Shown here one piece after another: positions 50,631 to 59,923 of a DNA stretch of 64,000 bases. A program made the position numbers and the translations under genes. The notes beneath the pieces are model-generated. The model was not told the DNA's origin. It did no database searches and saw only the letters and a program-made list of their open reading frames with translations. Origin of the DNA: Comamonadaceae bacterium (lineage in GTDB: Bacteria; Pseudomonadota; Gammaproteobacteria; Burkholderiales; Burkholderiaceae_C); assembly GCA_947372865.1 (NCBI GenBank), contig CANBVJ010000012.1, positions 1 to 64,000 on the forward strand, written 5' to 3'. The first letter of the stretch is position 1. Every line of letters begins with the position of its first letter.

Positions 50631-51797
50631 GTGAACCCCAACCGTCCATCCAAAGCAGCGCCCGGCGGGCGCTGGGCCCTATGGGCCATTATGGCCAGCC
50701 TAGTCGTATTTTTCACCTGGGCATATTACAGCGAGCTTGAGCAGGTTACCCGGGCACCTGGCCAGGTGATCGCGAGTTCGCGTACCCAAATCATCCAGTC
50801 TTTGGACGGTGGCGTGATCGAGAGCGTTGCCGTGAAAGAAGGCGCCACCGTGCGTGCCAACCAGGTGCTGCTGAAGTTCAGTGCCGCGCGGGCTGATTCA
50901 GCCTGGCGCGAAACCCGCGCCCGTGCGGCGGCGCTGGCCGCCGCAGTAGCGCGCCTGCGTACGGAGGTGTTTGACGAACCCATGGTGTTTAACGATTTGG
51001 TCAAGGCCCATCCCGGCTTTGCGGAAAACCAAAAAGAACTGTACAAAAAACGCAAGCGTGCGATTGACGACGAGTTGGCGGCTTACAAAAAGGCCTTGGC
51101 GCTGGCGCAGGAAGAATTGCAAGCAACAGAACCTTTGCTCAAAAATGGCGATGTCGGCCTGGCCGATGTGCTGCGACTGCGCCGCCAGGTGATGGACCTT
51201 GAAGGCCAAATCGCCAACCGCAAGAACAAGTATTTCCAAGACGCGCAGACCGAGTTGGCTAAGGCGCAGGAAGAGTTGGCGTCAGTATCGCAAGCCATGG
51301 AGCAACGCAAAATACAGCTCGACAACACCGTGGTTCTGGCACCGCGTGCCGGTATTGTCAAAAATATCCGCTTTACTACCTTGGGCGCAGTGGTGAAGTC
51401 GGGCGACGATATCTTAGAGCTGGTGCCCGCAGACAGTGATTTGGTGGTGGAAGCCAAGGTAAAGCCCGCCGACATTGGCTTTATTCACATGGGTTTGCCT
51501 GCCACGCTCAAGGTCGATGCCTATGACTACTCGGTTTTTGGAGCGCTGCAAGGTAAAGTGATTTACATCAGCGCGGACACCATGAAGGAAGACACGCGCG
51601 GTTTGCAGGATCAGACTTATTACTTGGTGCGGGTCAAAGCCGATGCCGCCCATCTGCTGGGACGCAATGGCGAAGAGATGGCCGTCACGCCCGGCATGAC
51701 CGCTACGGTAGAAGTCTTGACCGGCAAAAAAACCATCCTGAACTACCTGCTCAAGCCGATCGTAAAAACCTTGCACGAGTCGATGAGCGAGCGCTAG
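50631..51797 (+). CDS. HlyD-family type I secretion periplasmic adaptor
   Basis: GTG start; single TM, long coiled coil, VLAPRAGIVKNIRFTTLGAVVKSGDDILELVP. Confidence 0.9.
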   Translation: MNPNRPSKAAPGGRWALWAIMASLVVFFTWAYYSELEQVTRAPGQVIASSRTQIIQSLDGGVIESVAVKEGATVRANQVLLKFSAARADSAWRETRARAAALAAAVARLRTEVFDEPMVFNDLVKAHPGFAENQKELYKKRKRAIDDELAAYKKALALAQEELQATEPLLKNGDVGLADVLRLRRQVMDLEGQIANRKNKYFQDAQTELAKAQEELASVSQAMEQRKIQLDNTVVLAPRAGIVKNIRFTTLGAVVKSGDDILELVPADSDLVVEAKVKPADIGFIHMGLPATLKVDAYDYSVFGALQGKVIYISADTMKEDTRGLQDQTYYLVRVKADAAHLLGRNGEEMAVTPGMTATVEVLTGKKTILNYLLKPIVKTLHESMSER

Positions 51798-51801
51798 GGC
51801 G

Positions 51802-52986
51802 GTGATTCACTTCATTCAACATGGCTTGCGCGACTGCCACAGCCATTTTTATGGGGAAACTCTTGGATTCTTACAGGCGGCGCGCGAACTGAACGTTGGC
51901 TTGCAAGTGTGGACGCATGCCAAATGTGAGCCGGAAATTCTTGCGGCCTGCAATGCCAAAGCGGTATTCCCGCTACAGACCGATGGAGTGCTGGATCTCG
52001 ACCCAGTGAGTGCCGAGTTGTCCAGCTATATCGTGGGTGCTACAGCCTTCGCTGGTATCCTGAGCAAATACCTGACGACCGATATTTCGGCCGTTGATTG
52101 GGTTTTCGTGGCTTATGCCTCGCAAAACGAAGCCTATGCGCTTGCGTTATGGCTACAGACCTTGCCAAGCGGGAAAAGGCCGCAGGTTGCTCTTTTTTGC
52201 CACCGCCCCGAGCTGAAATGGAATATTGGCCCACAGCGTGAAAAGATGTCGGCAAATGCTTCATTTTGGCGTTTTGCCGCCTTGATTTTTGAAAAAATCG
52301 GCATCAAAGACCGTGTACATGTGTTCGCGCCCGATGCTCGGCTGGCAAACGTCTTGGCAATGGCGTCTGGGCTTCAGGTGCAAACCACCGGAATCGCCAC
52401 CCCGTACTTTTTGACGCCCGAACAGGTGTTGGAAGTCCCCAAAAAATTCGATATTGGCTTGATCGGCGAGTTTCGTTCCGAGCGCGGCAGTGATCTGGTT
52501 CCGGATTTGATGGTCGAATTGGACCAGCAACGACCTGGCATGCGTTATGTGTTGCAGCTTAGAACCGCAAACGAGACGGGAAAAGTTCGGCGGCGATTGG
52601 CCGATAAGGGTTTTGCGGGCGAGTTACTCCTTGTCCCGAGCACGATGCTGGAGCCGGCCGAATTTGCCCGGCTTATTCCACAAATGCGTCTGATGGTCTT
52701 GCCGTATTTTCCTGATCGCTACCGTATGCGCAGCTCGGGAGTATTGTCCGAGTGCATTGCTTACGCAACGCCCTGCGTAGTTCCGGTCGATACCTGGCTC
52801 GGTGACCAAGTGCAAAGCGGCGCTGCCGCAGGTGTGGTGTTTGCCGAATGGACAAGCCAGGCGATTTGCGCTGCCACCCTGAACGCTTTGGACCAGTTGA
52901 ACGCCTTGTCCGACTCCGCCAAAGAAAAAATGCAGCCCTGGCGGCAACAAAACTGCGCGCGGGCGATGCTTGAGCGTCTCGTTTAA
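51802..52986 (+). CDS. GT-B fold glycosyltransferase-like protein
   Basis: GEFRSERGSDLVPDLMVEL..., VLPYFPDRYRMRSSGVLSECIAYATPCVVP; GTG start, follows the HlyD gene by 4 nt. Confidence 0.65.
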   Translation: MIHFIQHGLRDCHSHFYGETLGFLQAARELNVGLQVWTHAKCEPEILAACNAKAVFPLQTDGVLDLDPVSAELSSYIVGATAFAGILSKYLTTDISAVDWVFVAYASQNEAYALALWLQTLPSGKRPQVALFCHRPELKWNIGPQREKMSANASFWRFAALIFEKIGIKDRVHVFAPDARLANVLAMASGLQVQTTGIATPYFLTPEQVLEVPKKFDIGLIGEFRSERGSDLVPDLMVELDQQRPGMRYVLQLRTANETGKVRRRLADKGFAGELLLVPSTMLEPAEFARLIPQMRLMVLPYFPDRYRMRSSGVLSECIAYATPCVVPVDTWLGDQVQSGAAAGVVFAEWTSQAICAATLNALDQLNALSDSAKEKMQPWRQQNCARAMLERLV

Positions 52987-53041
52987 ATCATCCCCCGACA
53001 CGCTCACGCGACGCCGGGGGGTGACTGCTCAGGAGCGCCGT

Positions 53042-53338
53042 TTATTTGGCTACGCAGAGAAATCCGCCGGCGGCAAATGACTCGCCTTGTTCATTCATAG
53101 CACGGCTGTGGTAGCCGCCAGACTTGGCCGTACTTTTGTCTCCGCCACAGGCAGCGACACCGGCAGCCAATTTGTCGGCGGGCACGGGCCCAAACGCAGT
53201 GGGACGGTCCCAGGCCACTACGCCCGACGCGTCTTTGACCAGGCGTGGAGGAGTTTTGTCTTCGCTGGCGCCCGGGCCGGTGGAGGCGCAAGCGGCCAAA
53301 AATGCCAGAGAAGCCAAAGCCAGAAATTGCAAACGCAT
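53042..53338 (-). CDS. Small lipoprotein, unknown function
   Basis: 98 aa; signal peptide with lipobox LAAC (FLALASLAFLAAC). Confidence 0.7.
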   Translation of the reverse strand: MRLQFLALASLAFLAACASTGPGASEDKTPPRLVKDASGVVAWDRPTAFGPVPADKLAAGVAACGGDKSTAKSGGYHSRAMNEQGESFAAGGFLCVAK

Positions 53339-53456
53339 GGGATGTGTCCTTTAAATGGTTGTTACTAAAATCACAGATTGAAACTGCAAAAAATTTGACA
53401 TGCATATTATAAAGTGCTGCAGTGTAAAATTGTTGTCGTCGAATTTAGTATTGATT

Positions 53457-54428
53457 ATGAGAATAAATGTTATAAATATAATAAAGTGGGCCGCACTGTT
53501 GACGCTGCCCCTCGCCTTTACGAACCCTGTGTCAGCATGTCAAAACTATCCCTGCAAGCCCATTAAGTTGGTGGTGCCGTCCGAGCCTGGTGGCGGCATT
53601 GACAGCATGGCGCGTATGCTGGCCCAGGTATTTAGCGTGCGGCTGAAGACGGATGTGGTGGTGATGAATAAGCCGGGTGCGTTTGGCGCTGTAGGTGCGG
53701 TCTGGACGTCCAAAGCGCCGGAGGATGGCTACACCCTGCTAGTCAACGGTCTGAGCCATGTCTCCACGCCCGTGCTGTCTGAGCGCGCGCCCTACGATGC
53801 GGTGCAGGATTTTGTGCCGATTGCCAAAATTGCCGAGGCGCCTCATGTCTTGCTGGTCAACAGCGAGTTGCCTGTCAGCAGCTTGGCTGATTTAACCCGG
53901 CTGGCGCGTCAGCGGATCCAGGGCGTCACATATGCTGCAGCCGGTGGTGCTACGAGTTTCGCGGCAGAGTCGTTTAAGCAACGCGCCGGCGGAAACTGGT
54001 TACACGTCCCCTACAAGGGTAGTGCACAGGCGCTGCGCTCCACGATGACCGGCGAGACCGATTTGATTTTTGTCGCCAGCCAATTGGCCCAGACCGCACT
54101 AGAAAGTGGGCGGGTGAAGGCCTTGGCGATCAGCCACCCCAAACGGTTGGATTATCTGCCGGCGGTCCCTACCTTGCGGGAATTGGGTTATGACGATGTC
54201 GACACTTCCCAGTGGTATGGCGTATTTGCGCCAGCCGGAACGCCGGTGGCGGTCATCGACGTATTAGATAAGGCGATCCGTGAAGAGTTAATGCCCGGAG
54301 GTTTGTTGCAAAAATATATTCAAAGTAACAGGATGGAGCCAGCGTATTTAGCCAAGCAGAATTTTAAGATTTTCTTGCAAGAGCAGACCAAGCGTATTAA
54401 ACAACTCAATATTGAAATTGAAAATTAA
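53457..54428 (+). CDS. Bug/TctC-family tripartite tricarboxylate transporter substrate-binding protein
   Basis: PCKPIKLVVPSEPGGGIDSMARMLAQ, LHVPYKGSAQALRSTMTGETDLIF, PAVPTLRELGY; start chosen at MRINVINIIKW. Confidence 0.88.
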   Translation: MRINVINIIKWAALLTLPLAFTNPVSACQNYPCKPIKLVVPSEPGGGIDSMARMLAQVFSVRLKTDVVVMNKPGAFGAVGAVWTSKAPEDGYTLLVNGLSHVSTPVLSERAPYDAVQDFVPIAKIAEAPHVLLVNSELPVSSLADLTRLARQRIQGVTYAAAGGATSFAAESFKQRAGGNWLHVPYKGSAQALRSTMTGETDLIFVASQLAQTALESGRVKALAISHPKRLDYLPAVPTLRELGYDDVDTSQWYGVFAPAGTPVAVIDVLDKAIREELMPGGLLQKYIQSNRMEPAYLAKQNFKIFLQEQTKRIKQLNIEIEN

Positions 54429-54441
54429 TGGAGTTATTTGA

Positions 54442-55920
54442 ATGGATTTTGTAGAATGTAGTGCGAACACCAGCGAGTACGTAGCCGTTCATGCGGCCAT
54501 GGAGCCTGCGCGGCCGGCGGTCGTGGTCGGTGGTCAGGTGGTCAGCTACGGCCTGGTGTTTGAGCAGATTAAAAACTTCACGCTCGCCATGCACGCACTC
54601 GGCATCAAGGCCGGCGACCGGTGTATCGTCAATGTCGCGCATCCTTATGTGCATTGGTTGATTTTGCTGGCGCTGGAAAACTTGGCGGCGGTGTCATGTT
54701 CGGCGCGCCCGGACGAAGAGGCTTCGCTAAGGGCATTGATGGCCAGTATGGATAAGCTCATTTGCCAGGAAACCAGAGTGCCTGATGGGCCGGTGGAGCT
54801 GGTTCATGTGCCATTGGAGTGGATTCAGACCCAGCTCAATGCGCGCACCGACGACGTGCGTTACCGCGAAGTGCTGCGCTTTCTGGGGCCCCAGGCTGGC
54901 CAGCGTATCAAGCGATCCTCGGGTACGACCGGTGGGATGAAGACCATGCTTTCGTCGAACCAGGGCGAAGAGGCATTCATCAAGGCGTATGCCGACGTTA
55001 TGGGTTTCACCCGGGATACGCGGTATTTGGTGGCCAACGGTTTTGTAATCACCTCGGTACACCTGTGCGCCACACTGTGCCTGCGCTTGGGCGCAATGGT
55101 GATTTTTGACCAGGGAGAAAATCGCCTGCAACTGATTGTCCGCCACCGGGTGACGCATGTGCGCTTTTTTCCGCAGCAGTTGCTCGATCTACTCAAGGTA
55201 ATGGAGGCGGGCTCTCTGCCCAAGCCGAAAGACTTGACGGTGATTTTGGGTGCCGCACCTGTTTCGCGCATTCTTTGGGACCGTGTTTTGGCTTTGATCG
55301 CCAGCAACATTGTGTACACCTACAACACCAACGAGTGTGGCTCTATTTGCGTCATGGGGCCCGATGGGGTAGGGGTGGTGCGTGCCGGTGTCCAGGTGAG
55401 CATTGTGGGCCCCGATGACCAGGTGCTTGCGCCGGGTCAAACCGGTCGCATCCGTGTCAAAGTGCCGCACGCGGTGCGGGCCTACCTCGACAGCCCCTTG
55501 GCCACCCAGAATAACTTCAAGGAGGGGTGGTTTTATACCGGTGACGCCGGCCATTTCATCGGCTCCAGGCATCTTAAGCTGGTCGGCCGCATCGATGATG
55601 TGCTTGTTTTTGCCGGCTTTAAGCGTGGTGCCGACGAGTACGAGGCAGAAGTCTGCACGGTTGACGGGGTTCAGGAGGCCTGTGCACTGTCAGCACCAGA
55701 TGCGCTAGGAATAGACCGCTTGGTGGTTTGTGCCGTGGCGGCACCTGCAGCAAAGAGACCGGTATTGGTACAGGCGTTGAGGAAACTCTTTCCCCCCTAT
55801 ATTTCCGAAGGTGCACGGGTGTTTTTTGTCGACAGTTTGCCGCGCACGGACAACGGCAAGCTCCAGCGCGCCGCGATGAAATCCCGCTTGCCGCAGCTCA
55901 CCGGGGGCCACGCTCTCTAA
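54442..55920 (+). CDS. AMP-binding (ANL superfamily) adenylate-forming enzyme
   Basis: KRSSGTTGGMKTML, TYNTNECGSIC, WFYTGDAGHF, RTDNGKLQRA. Confidence 0.85.
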   Translation: MDFVECSANTSEYVAVHAAMEPARPAVVVGGQVVSYGLVFEQIKNFTLAMHALGIKAGDRCIVNVAHPYVHWLILLALENLAAVSCSARPDEEASLRALMASMDKLICQETRVPDGPVELVHVPLEWIQTQLNARTDDVRYREVLRFLGPQAGQRIKRSSGTTGGMKTMLSSNQGEEAFIKAYADVMGFTRDTRYLVANGFVITSVHLCATLCLRLGAMVIFDQGENRLQLIVRHRVTHVRFFPQQLLDLLKVMEAGSLPKPKDLTVILGAAPVSRILWDRVLALIASNIVYTYNTNECGSICVMGPDGVGVVRAGVQVSIVGPDDQVLAPGQTGRIRVKVPHAVRAYLDSPLATQNNFKEGWFYTGDAGHFIGSRHLKLVGRIDDVLVFAGFKRGADEYEAEVCTVDGVQEACALSAPDALGIDRLVVCAVAAPAAKRPVLVQALRKLFPPYISEGARVFFVDSLPRTDNGKLQRAAMKSRLPQLTGGHAL

Positions 55921-57388
55921 GCGTACGCAGGTCCTGCAACCGCGCGCGCAATGCCGCGCGCTGGACTTTGCCTGTGGGCGTGCGGGGAATGGCGTCTACC
56001 TGCGCCCATTCCACCAGATGCCCAAAAGCTGCCATGCTGGTCGCCGTTTCTTTTTGCAGGCGCTCCAGACGACCGGTGGTAGTAAAGACGACCACAATTA
56101 CCACGACCTGCGCACCCTCCGGGCCTGACCCCATCAGCACTGCGGCATCCTGAACATAGTCCAGGCTACGCAGCTTGGACTCGGCTGCGGCAGGGTTGAC
56201 TTTGATGCCTCCGATATTGATCAGGTCGTCTTTGCGACCCGTGAGCTCCAGCCACCCATTGGGCAGCAATCGGCCCAGGTCGCCCGGCCAGAACCAGCTA
56301 TTGATGAAGTGGGTGGAGGTGGTTTCGGGCTCGCCTTCGTAGCGTGCAGCCATGTGGGGGGTACGCACCTTAATATGACCGACTTCCCCCGGGGCCAGCG
56401 CATGGTCCAGATCATTCACGATACGTACGTCGACCCCGGGCAGTAGCGAAATACCTGGGGTGTCGTTTTCGCAAGGTCCCGCGGACTGTGCACCGATGAA
56501 CCCTACCTCGTTGGTGCCGTACATGTCGACCACAGTATGGGCAAATACGTCCAGGCATTGCGCCACCGTGTCCGCTGGCAATACGCCACCAAAAGCGGTG
56601 AGCATGATTTTTTGTTGAACCGCAGGAGTTTCGTGCTGGGTTCGCGTGATGTTGGCCAAGTCCATGGGTAGCACGGTCGCGTGGCTGACACCAAAATCAT
56701 GCAGCGCCTGCAAAAACGAACGTTCGTCGCGCTTGACCACTGTGCCGCCAGCGCGCAGACAGGCAGTGGCTGCGGCGTATATGCCGCCGACAGAGAAGGG
56801 GTGCTGGATCAGGCAGACGCTGTCGGGTCCGTAGTGGCAAAACCATTGCCAGCGCTCGGTCCAGCCATCCCACATGCGCCTATCCAAGACAATGCGTTTG
56901 GATTCGCCGGTGGTGCCCGAGGTGCGTAGCAGGCGCAGTGCTGTTTTTTGGTAGCGGTCTTGTTCTGGTGGCTGAATGCTCGCGTCACTGTCCTGCGCAC
57001 CCAGGGCCTGCGCATTGACGGCCAGTACTGGTACTGGCAACACCTGGGCCACCTGCGAGAGCAGCGCACCCACCCCAAACTGATGTAGAAAGGCGGTGTT
57101 CACTTCGCTGGGCAGGACCGTCATACTGCAGTGGCCCAGATTTTCCAGCGCCAGCAAGCTGACCCATTGCCACAAAAAGTCCTCTGTAGACACTGCCACG
57201 ATCTGGTCTTTTGCAAGTACTGGCAGGTTGTTGCGCAGGAATGCCGTGCAGAGGGTCAGTCGCGCGTGCAATTGAGTAAAAGTGCAAGAGTTAGCGCCCC
57301 ATTGCAAAGCGGTTTTATCCGGCGTTTTTCGGGCATAGAACAGCAACAAATCGGCCGTCGTTGGAAGGGGGCTGCTAACATCGTTCAT
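55898..57388 (-). CDS. AMP-binding (ANL superfamily) adenylate-forming enzyme
   Basis: LRTSGTTGESKRIVLDRR, DMYGTNEVGFIG, WFWPGDLGRL, RTPTGKVQRA. Confidence 0.85.
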   Translation of the reverse strand: MNDVSSPLPTTADLLLFYARKTPDKTALQWGANSCTFTQLHARLTLCTAFLRNNLPVLAKDQIVAVSTEDFLWQWVSLLALENLGHCSMTVLPSEVNTAFLHQFGVGALLSQVAQVLPVPVLAVNAQALGAQDSDASIQPPEQDRYQKTALRLLRTSGTTGESKRIVLDRRMWDGWTERWQWFCHYGPDSVCLIQHPFSVGGIYAAATACLRAGGTVVKRDERSFLQALHDFGVSHATVLPMDLANITRTQHETPAVQQKIMLTAFGGVLPADTVAQCLDVFAHTVVDMYGTNEVGFIGAQSAGPCENDTPGISLLPGVDVRIVNDLDHALAPGEVGHIKVRTPHMAARYEGEPETTSTHFINSWFWPGDLGRLLPNGWLELTGRKDDLINIGGIKVNPAAAESKLRSLDYVQDAAVLMGSGPEGAQVVVIVVVFTTTGRLERLQKETATSMAAFGHLVEWAQVDAIPRTPTGKVQRAALRARLQDLRTLRERGPR

Positions 57389-57449
57389 AGATTTAGGGAT
57401 TTTGGAGTTTTTATTGAAAGCTGGACTTTATCCGTACAGCACGGCGATG

Positions 57450-59039
57450 GCGCCGCGCCAGGGCTTGTATGACGTAGCCGTGATTTTGCCCACCATCGGA
57501 CGCTGGACTACGCTGCAAGCTATTGAATCGGTGTACGCACAAGTCGATGCAGGCTGTATTCAATTATTGGTGGGGATTGACGCGGTGGAGCACGATTTTT
57601 TGCGCATAGAGCAATTGTTGCAGTCGCCACCACCGCATGTCGATGTGCTTCTTTTCTACCCTGGTTATTCCACATCGGTGCGCCACGGTGGCGTGCATAC
57701 ATCTGGCAGCGGCGGCGCCTTGCGGTCGGTATTGAGTTATCTGGCGCATAGCAAATACCTGTGTTATCTGGATGATGACAACTGGTGGGCGCCACAACAT
57801 TTGAGCACGCTATTGCGCGCGGTGCAGGGAAAAAGCTGGGCCTTTGCGGGCCGCAGCTTTGTGCATCCTGAACAAGACGATTTGCAGTGTCCGGACGATT
57901 GGGAGTCTGTCGGTTTGAACGGCGGAGTTTTCGCGGCGGAGTTTGGCGGTTGGGTGGATCCCAATTGTTTGATTCTTGATAAAACCCTCTGCGCCGAAGC
58001 CTTGGGATTGTGGAGCGACGCTCTGAAGCTCAATGCACAGGGCTGGGGTTTGGCGGCCGATCGCCGGGTTTTCGCATGGCTACGCCAAAAACCGGTCGGT
58101 GCGACCGGCGCGCACACGGTGTATTACCGTATTCGGTCCGACGATCCCAATTTTATAAACCGCATTCACCATCTGCGAAAAATCGAAGCAGCGGAGTTCT
58201 ACCTCCCAAAGCAGCACAGCAAAGCAACAGCTGCCATGGTGATTGTGTGCAAAGGCCGCTTGCAACACCTCAAGCAAAGCCTCCCTTTGGTGGCCGGCAT
58301 GGACGATTTGCAGGTGATTGTGGTGGATGACGATTGTCCCGAGCACTCTGGCGAATGGGTTGCTCAAAACTATCCTGCGGTGCAAGTGGTGCGCCCCTCT
58401 GAGCCAAGGCCGTTTAATTTGGCACGCGCGCGTAATTTAGGTGCGACTGCTGTCACCGCCCCGTGGATCGTTTTCATGGACGCCGATGTGCTGGCCAAGC
58501 CCCCGTTTGCACATTGGTTGGCCCAGCGGCGTGATCCTGGCTTCTTCTACTGCAATAGTCAGGAGGTGCCGGAGCTTCTGGGCACCTTTGTCTGCACTAC
58601 CCAAGCGTTTAAAGCGGTGGGTGGATACGACGAAAATTTTAGAAGCTGGGGTGGCGAAGATGCTGATATCTACCGCCGCCTGGAACAAGCAGGCTACGCC
58701 AAGGTGGCAATTCCTGCCGCCCTATGGGACCCCATATGGCATGACGATGCCTTGCGATTTACTTTTGTTGCTGGACCTCCGTCCAAGATGGTTTCGATTC
58801 TGCAGACGCATTTTTATTCAACCATCAAATACGATTTTCAAGCGCTTGGATTTGATTTTTCCAAGCTGCCGCAATTCGAGTCGGTTTTGCAAAAAATAGA
58901 TGCCTCGGTGTTGGATGCCATCGCTCAAAAAAGAGCGCAGGAATTTGTATTCAATCTGGGGCGGCGAAAAAAACTTTTGATGGCTAACGGTTTTTTCGTA
59001 AGTCGAAAAATAATTTATCAAATCAGCCAAGAGGCCTGA
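57450..59039 (+). CDS. Bifunctional GT2-family glycosyltransferase with two GT-A domains
   Basis: Domain 1 VAVILPTIGRWTTLQAIESVYAQ...YLDDDNWW; domain 2 MVIVCKGRLQHLKQSLPLVAG...NLARARNLGATAVTAPWIVFMDADV...WGGEDADIYRRL. TTG start at 57402 possible. Confidence 0.82.
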   Translation, partial: APRQGLYDVAVILPTIGRWTTLQAIESVYAQVDAGCIQLLVGIDAVEHDFLRIEQLLQSPPPHVDVLLFYPGYSTSVRHGGVHTSGSGGALRSVLSYLAHSKYLCYLDDDNWWAPQHLSTLLRAVQGKSWAFAGRSFVHPEQDDLQCPDDWESVGLNGGVFAAEFGGWVDPNCLILDKTLCAEALGLWSDALKLNAQGWGLAADRRVFAWLRQKPVGATGAHTVYYRIRSDDPNFINRIHHLRKIEAAEFYLPKQHSKATAAMVIVCKGRLQHLKQSLPLVAGMDDLQVIVVDDDCPEHSGEWVAQNYPAVQVVRPSEPRPFNLARARNLGATAVTAPWIVFMDADVLAKPPFAHWLAQRRDPGFFYCNSQEVPELLGTFVCTTQAFKAVGGYDENFRSWGGEDADIYRRLEQAGYAKVAIPAALWDPIWHDDALRFTFVAGPPSKMVSILQTHFYSTIKYDFQALGFDFSKLPQFESVLQKIDASVLDAIAQKRAQEFVFNLGRRKKLLMANGFFVSRKIIYQISQEA

Positions 59040-59077
59040 GTTCCATCCAAGGCAAGGTACATGCGAGCCGGCAAATT

Positions 59078-59923
59078 ATGAATGCAACAACACAAACCCA
59101 AGTTTGGCAGCAGCATGCGTCCCAATGGGATCTTGTAGGCGCTCCACTGCGCCCCTCGCCCATAGACGCTGAGCTCATGCGCGCCGCCATCCTCGGGCGC
59201 CACGGCGAAGACCTGCAAGGCCTTCAAGTCGCTGTATTGGGCGTTACGCCCGAAGTGGTGGGGCTCGCTTGGCCCCTGGCTTCAACCATCCGTGCCTTTG
59301 ACCACAGTGCGGACATGGTGCGCAAGGTCTGGCGGCCGCACCCTACGCTAGCCTCTGAAGTTTGTTTGGCGGACTGGTCCGGGCTGCCCCTGGCCTCCGG
59401 CTCGGTGGATGTCTTTGCGGGTGACAATTCCTTGGGCGCTTTACCCACTTTTGTCACGTGCCAAAATGTGCTGCGCGAACTGCACCGCGTATTAAAGCGC
59501 TCAGGCACCTTGTGCTTGCGCTGCTTTATTGCGCCGGAGGTGCCTGAGTCTTTTGCGAGCATCAGCGAGGATGTGGCCCATGGACGTGTGCTTAGTTTTC
59601 ACGCGCTCAAGTGGCGTTTGGCCATGGCGCTGTGTACGGGCCCGGATCAAAACGTGGTCGTGCACCGTATTTTTCAGTGCTTTGAATCTGTGTTTCCTGA
59701 CCGGCTGGCTTTAGCGCGCATGACCGGCTGGTCCGCGGAAGTGATCAACACAATTGACGTGTACCGCGACAGCGACACCGTGTACACCTTTTTTACCATT
59801 GCGTCATTGAGGCGTTTGGCCATGCCGTGGTTCAGCGTGCAAAGCATTCAGTACCCGGACTATGAGCTCGCGGCTAGGTGCCCGACGGTGACGCTGGTGC
59901 CCCACGCCAGCGTGGCACCGTGA
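59078..59923 (+). CDS. Class I SAM-dependent methyltransferase
   Basis: VAVLGVTPEVVGLAWPLASTIRAFDHSADMV...GSVDVFAGDNSLGALPTFVTCQNVLRELHRVLKRSGTLCLRCF. Confidence 0.75.
   Translation: MNATTQTQVWQQHASQWDLVGAPLRPSPIDAELMRAAILGRHGEDLQGLQVAVLGVTPEVVGLAWPLASTIRAFDHSADMVRKVWRPHPTLASEVCLADWSGLPLASGSVDVFAGDNSLGALPTFVTCQNVLRELHRVLKRSGTLCLRCFIAPEVPESFASISEDVAHGRVLSFHALKWRLAMALCTGPDQNVVVHRIFQCFESVFPDRLALARMTGWSAEVINTIDVYRDSDTVYTFFTIASLRRLAMPWFSVQSIQYPDYELAARCPTVTLVPHASVAP

Noticed and set aside
29392-57388. NRPS/PKS assembly line based on the AMP-ligases
   Set aside because: No condensation, ketosynthase, thioesterase or carrier domains seen; ligases are stand-alone.
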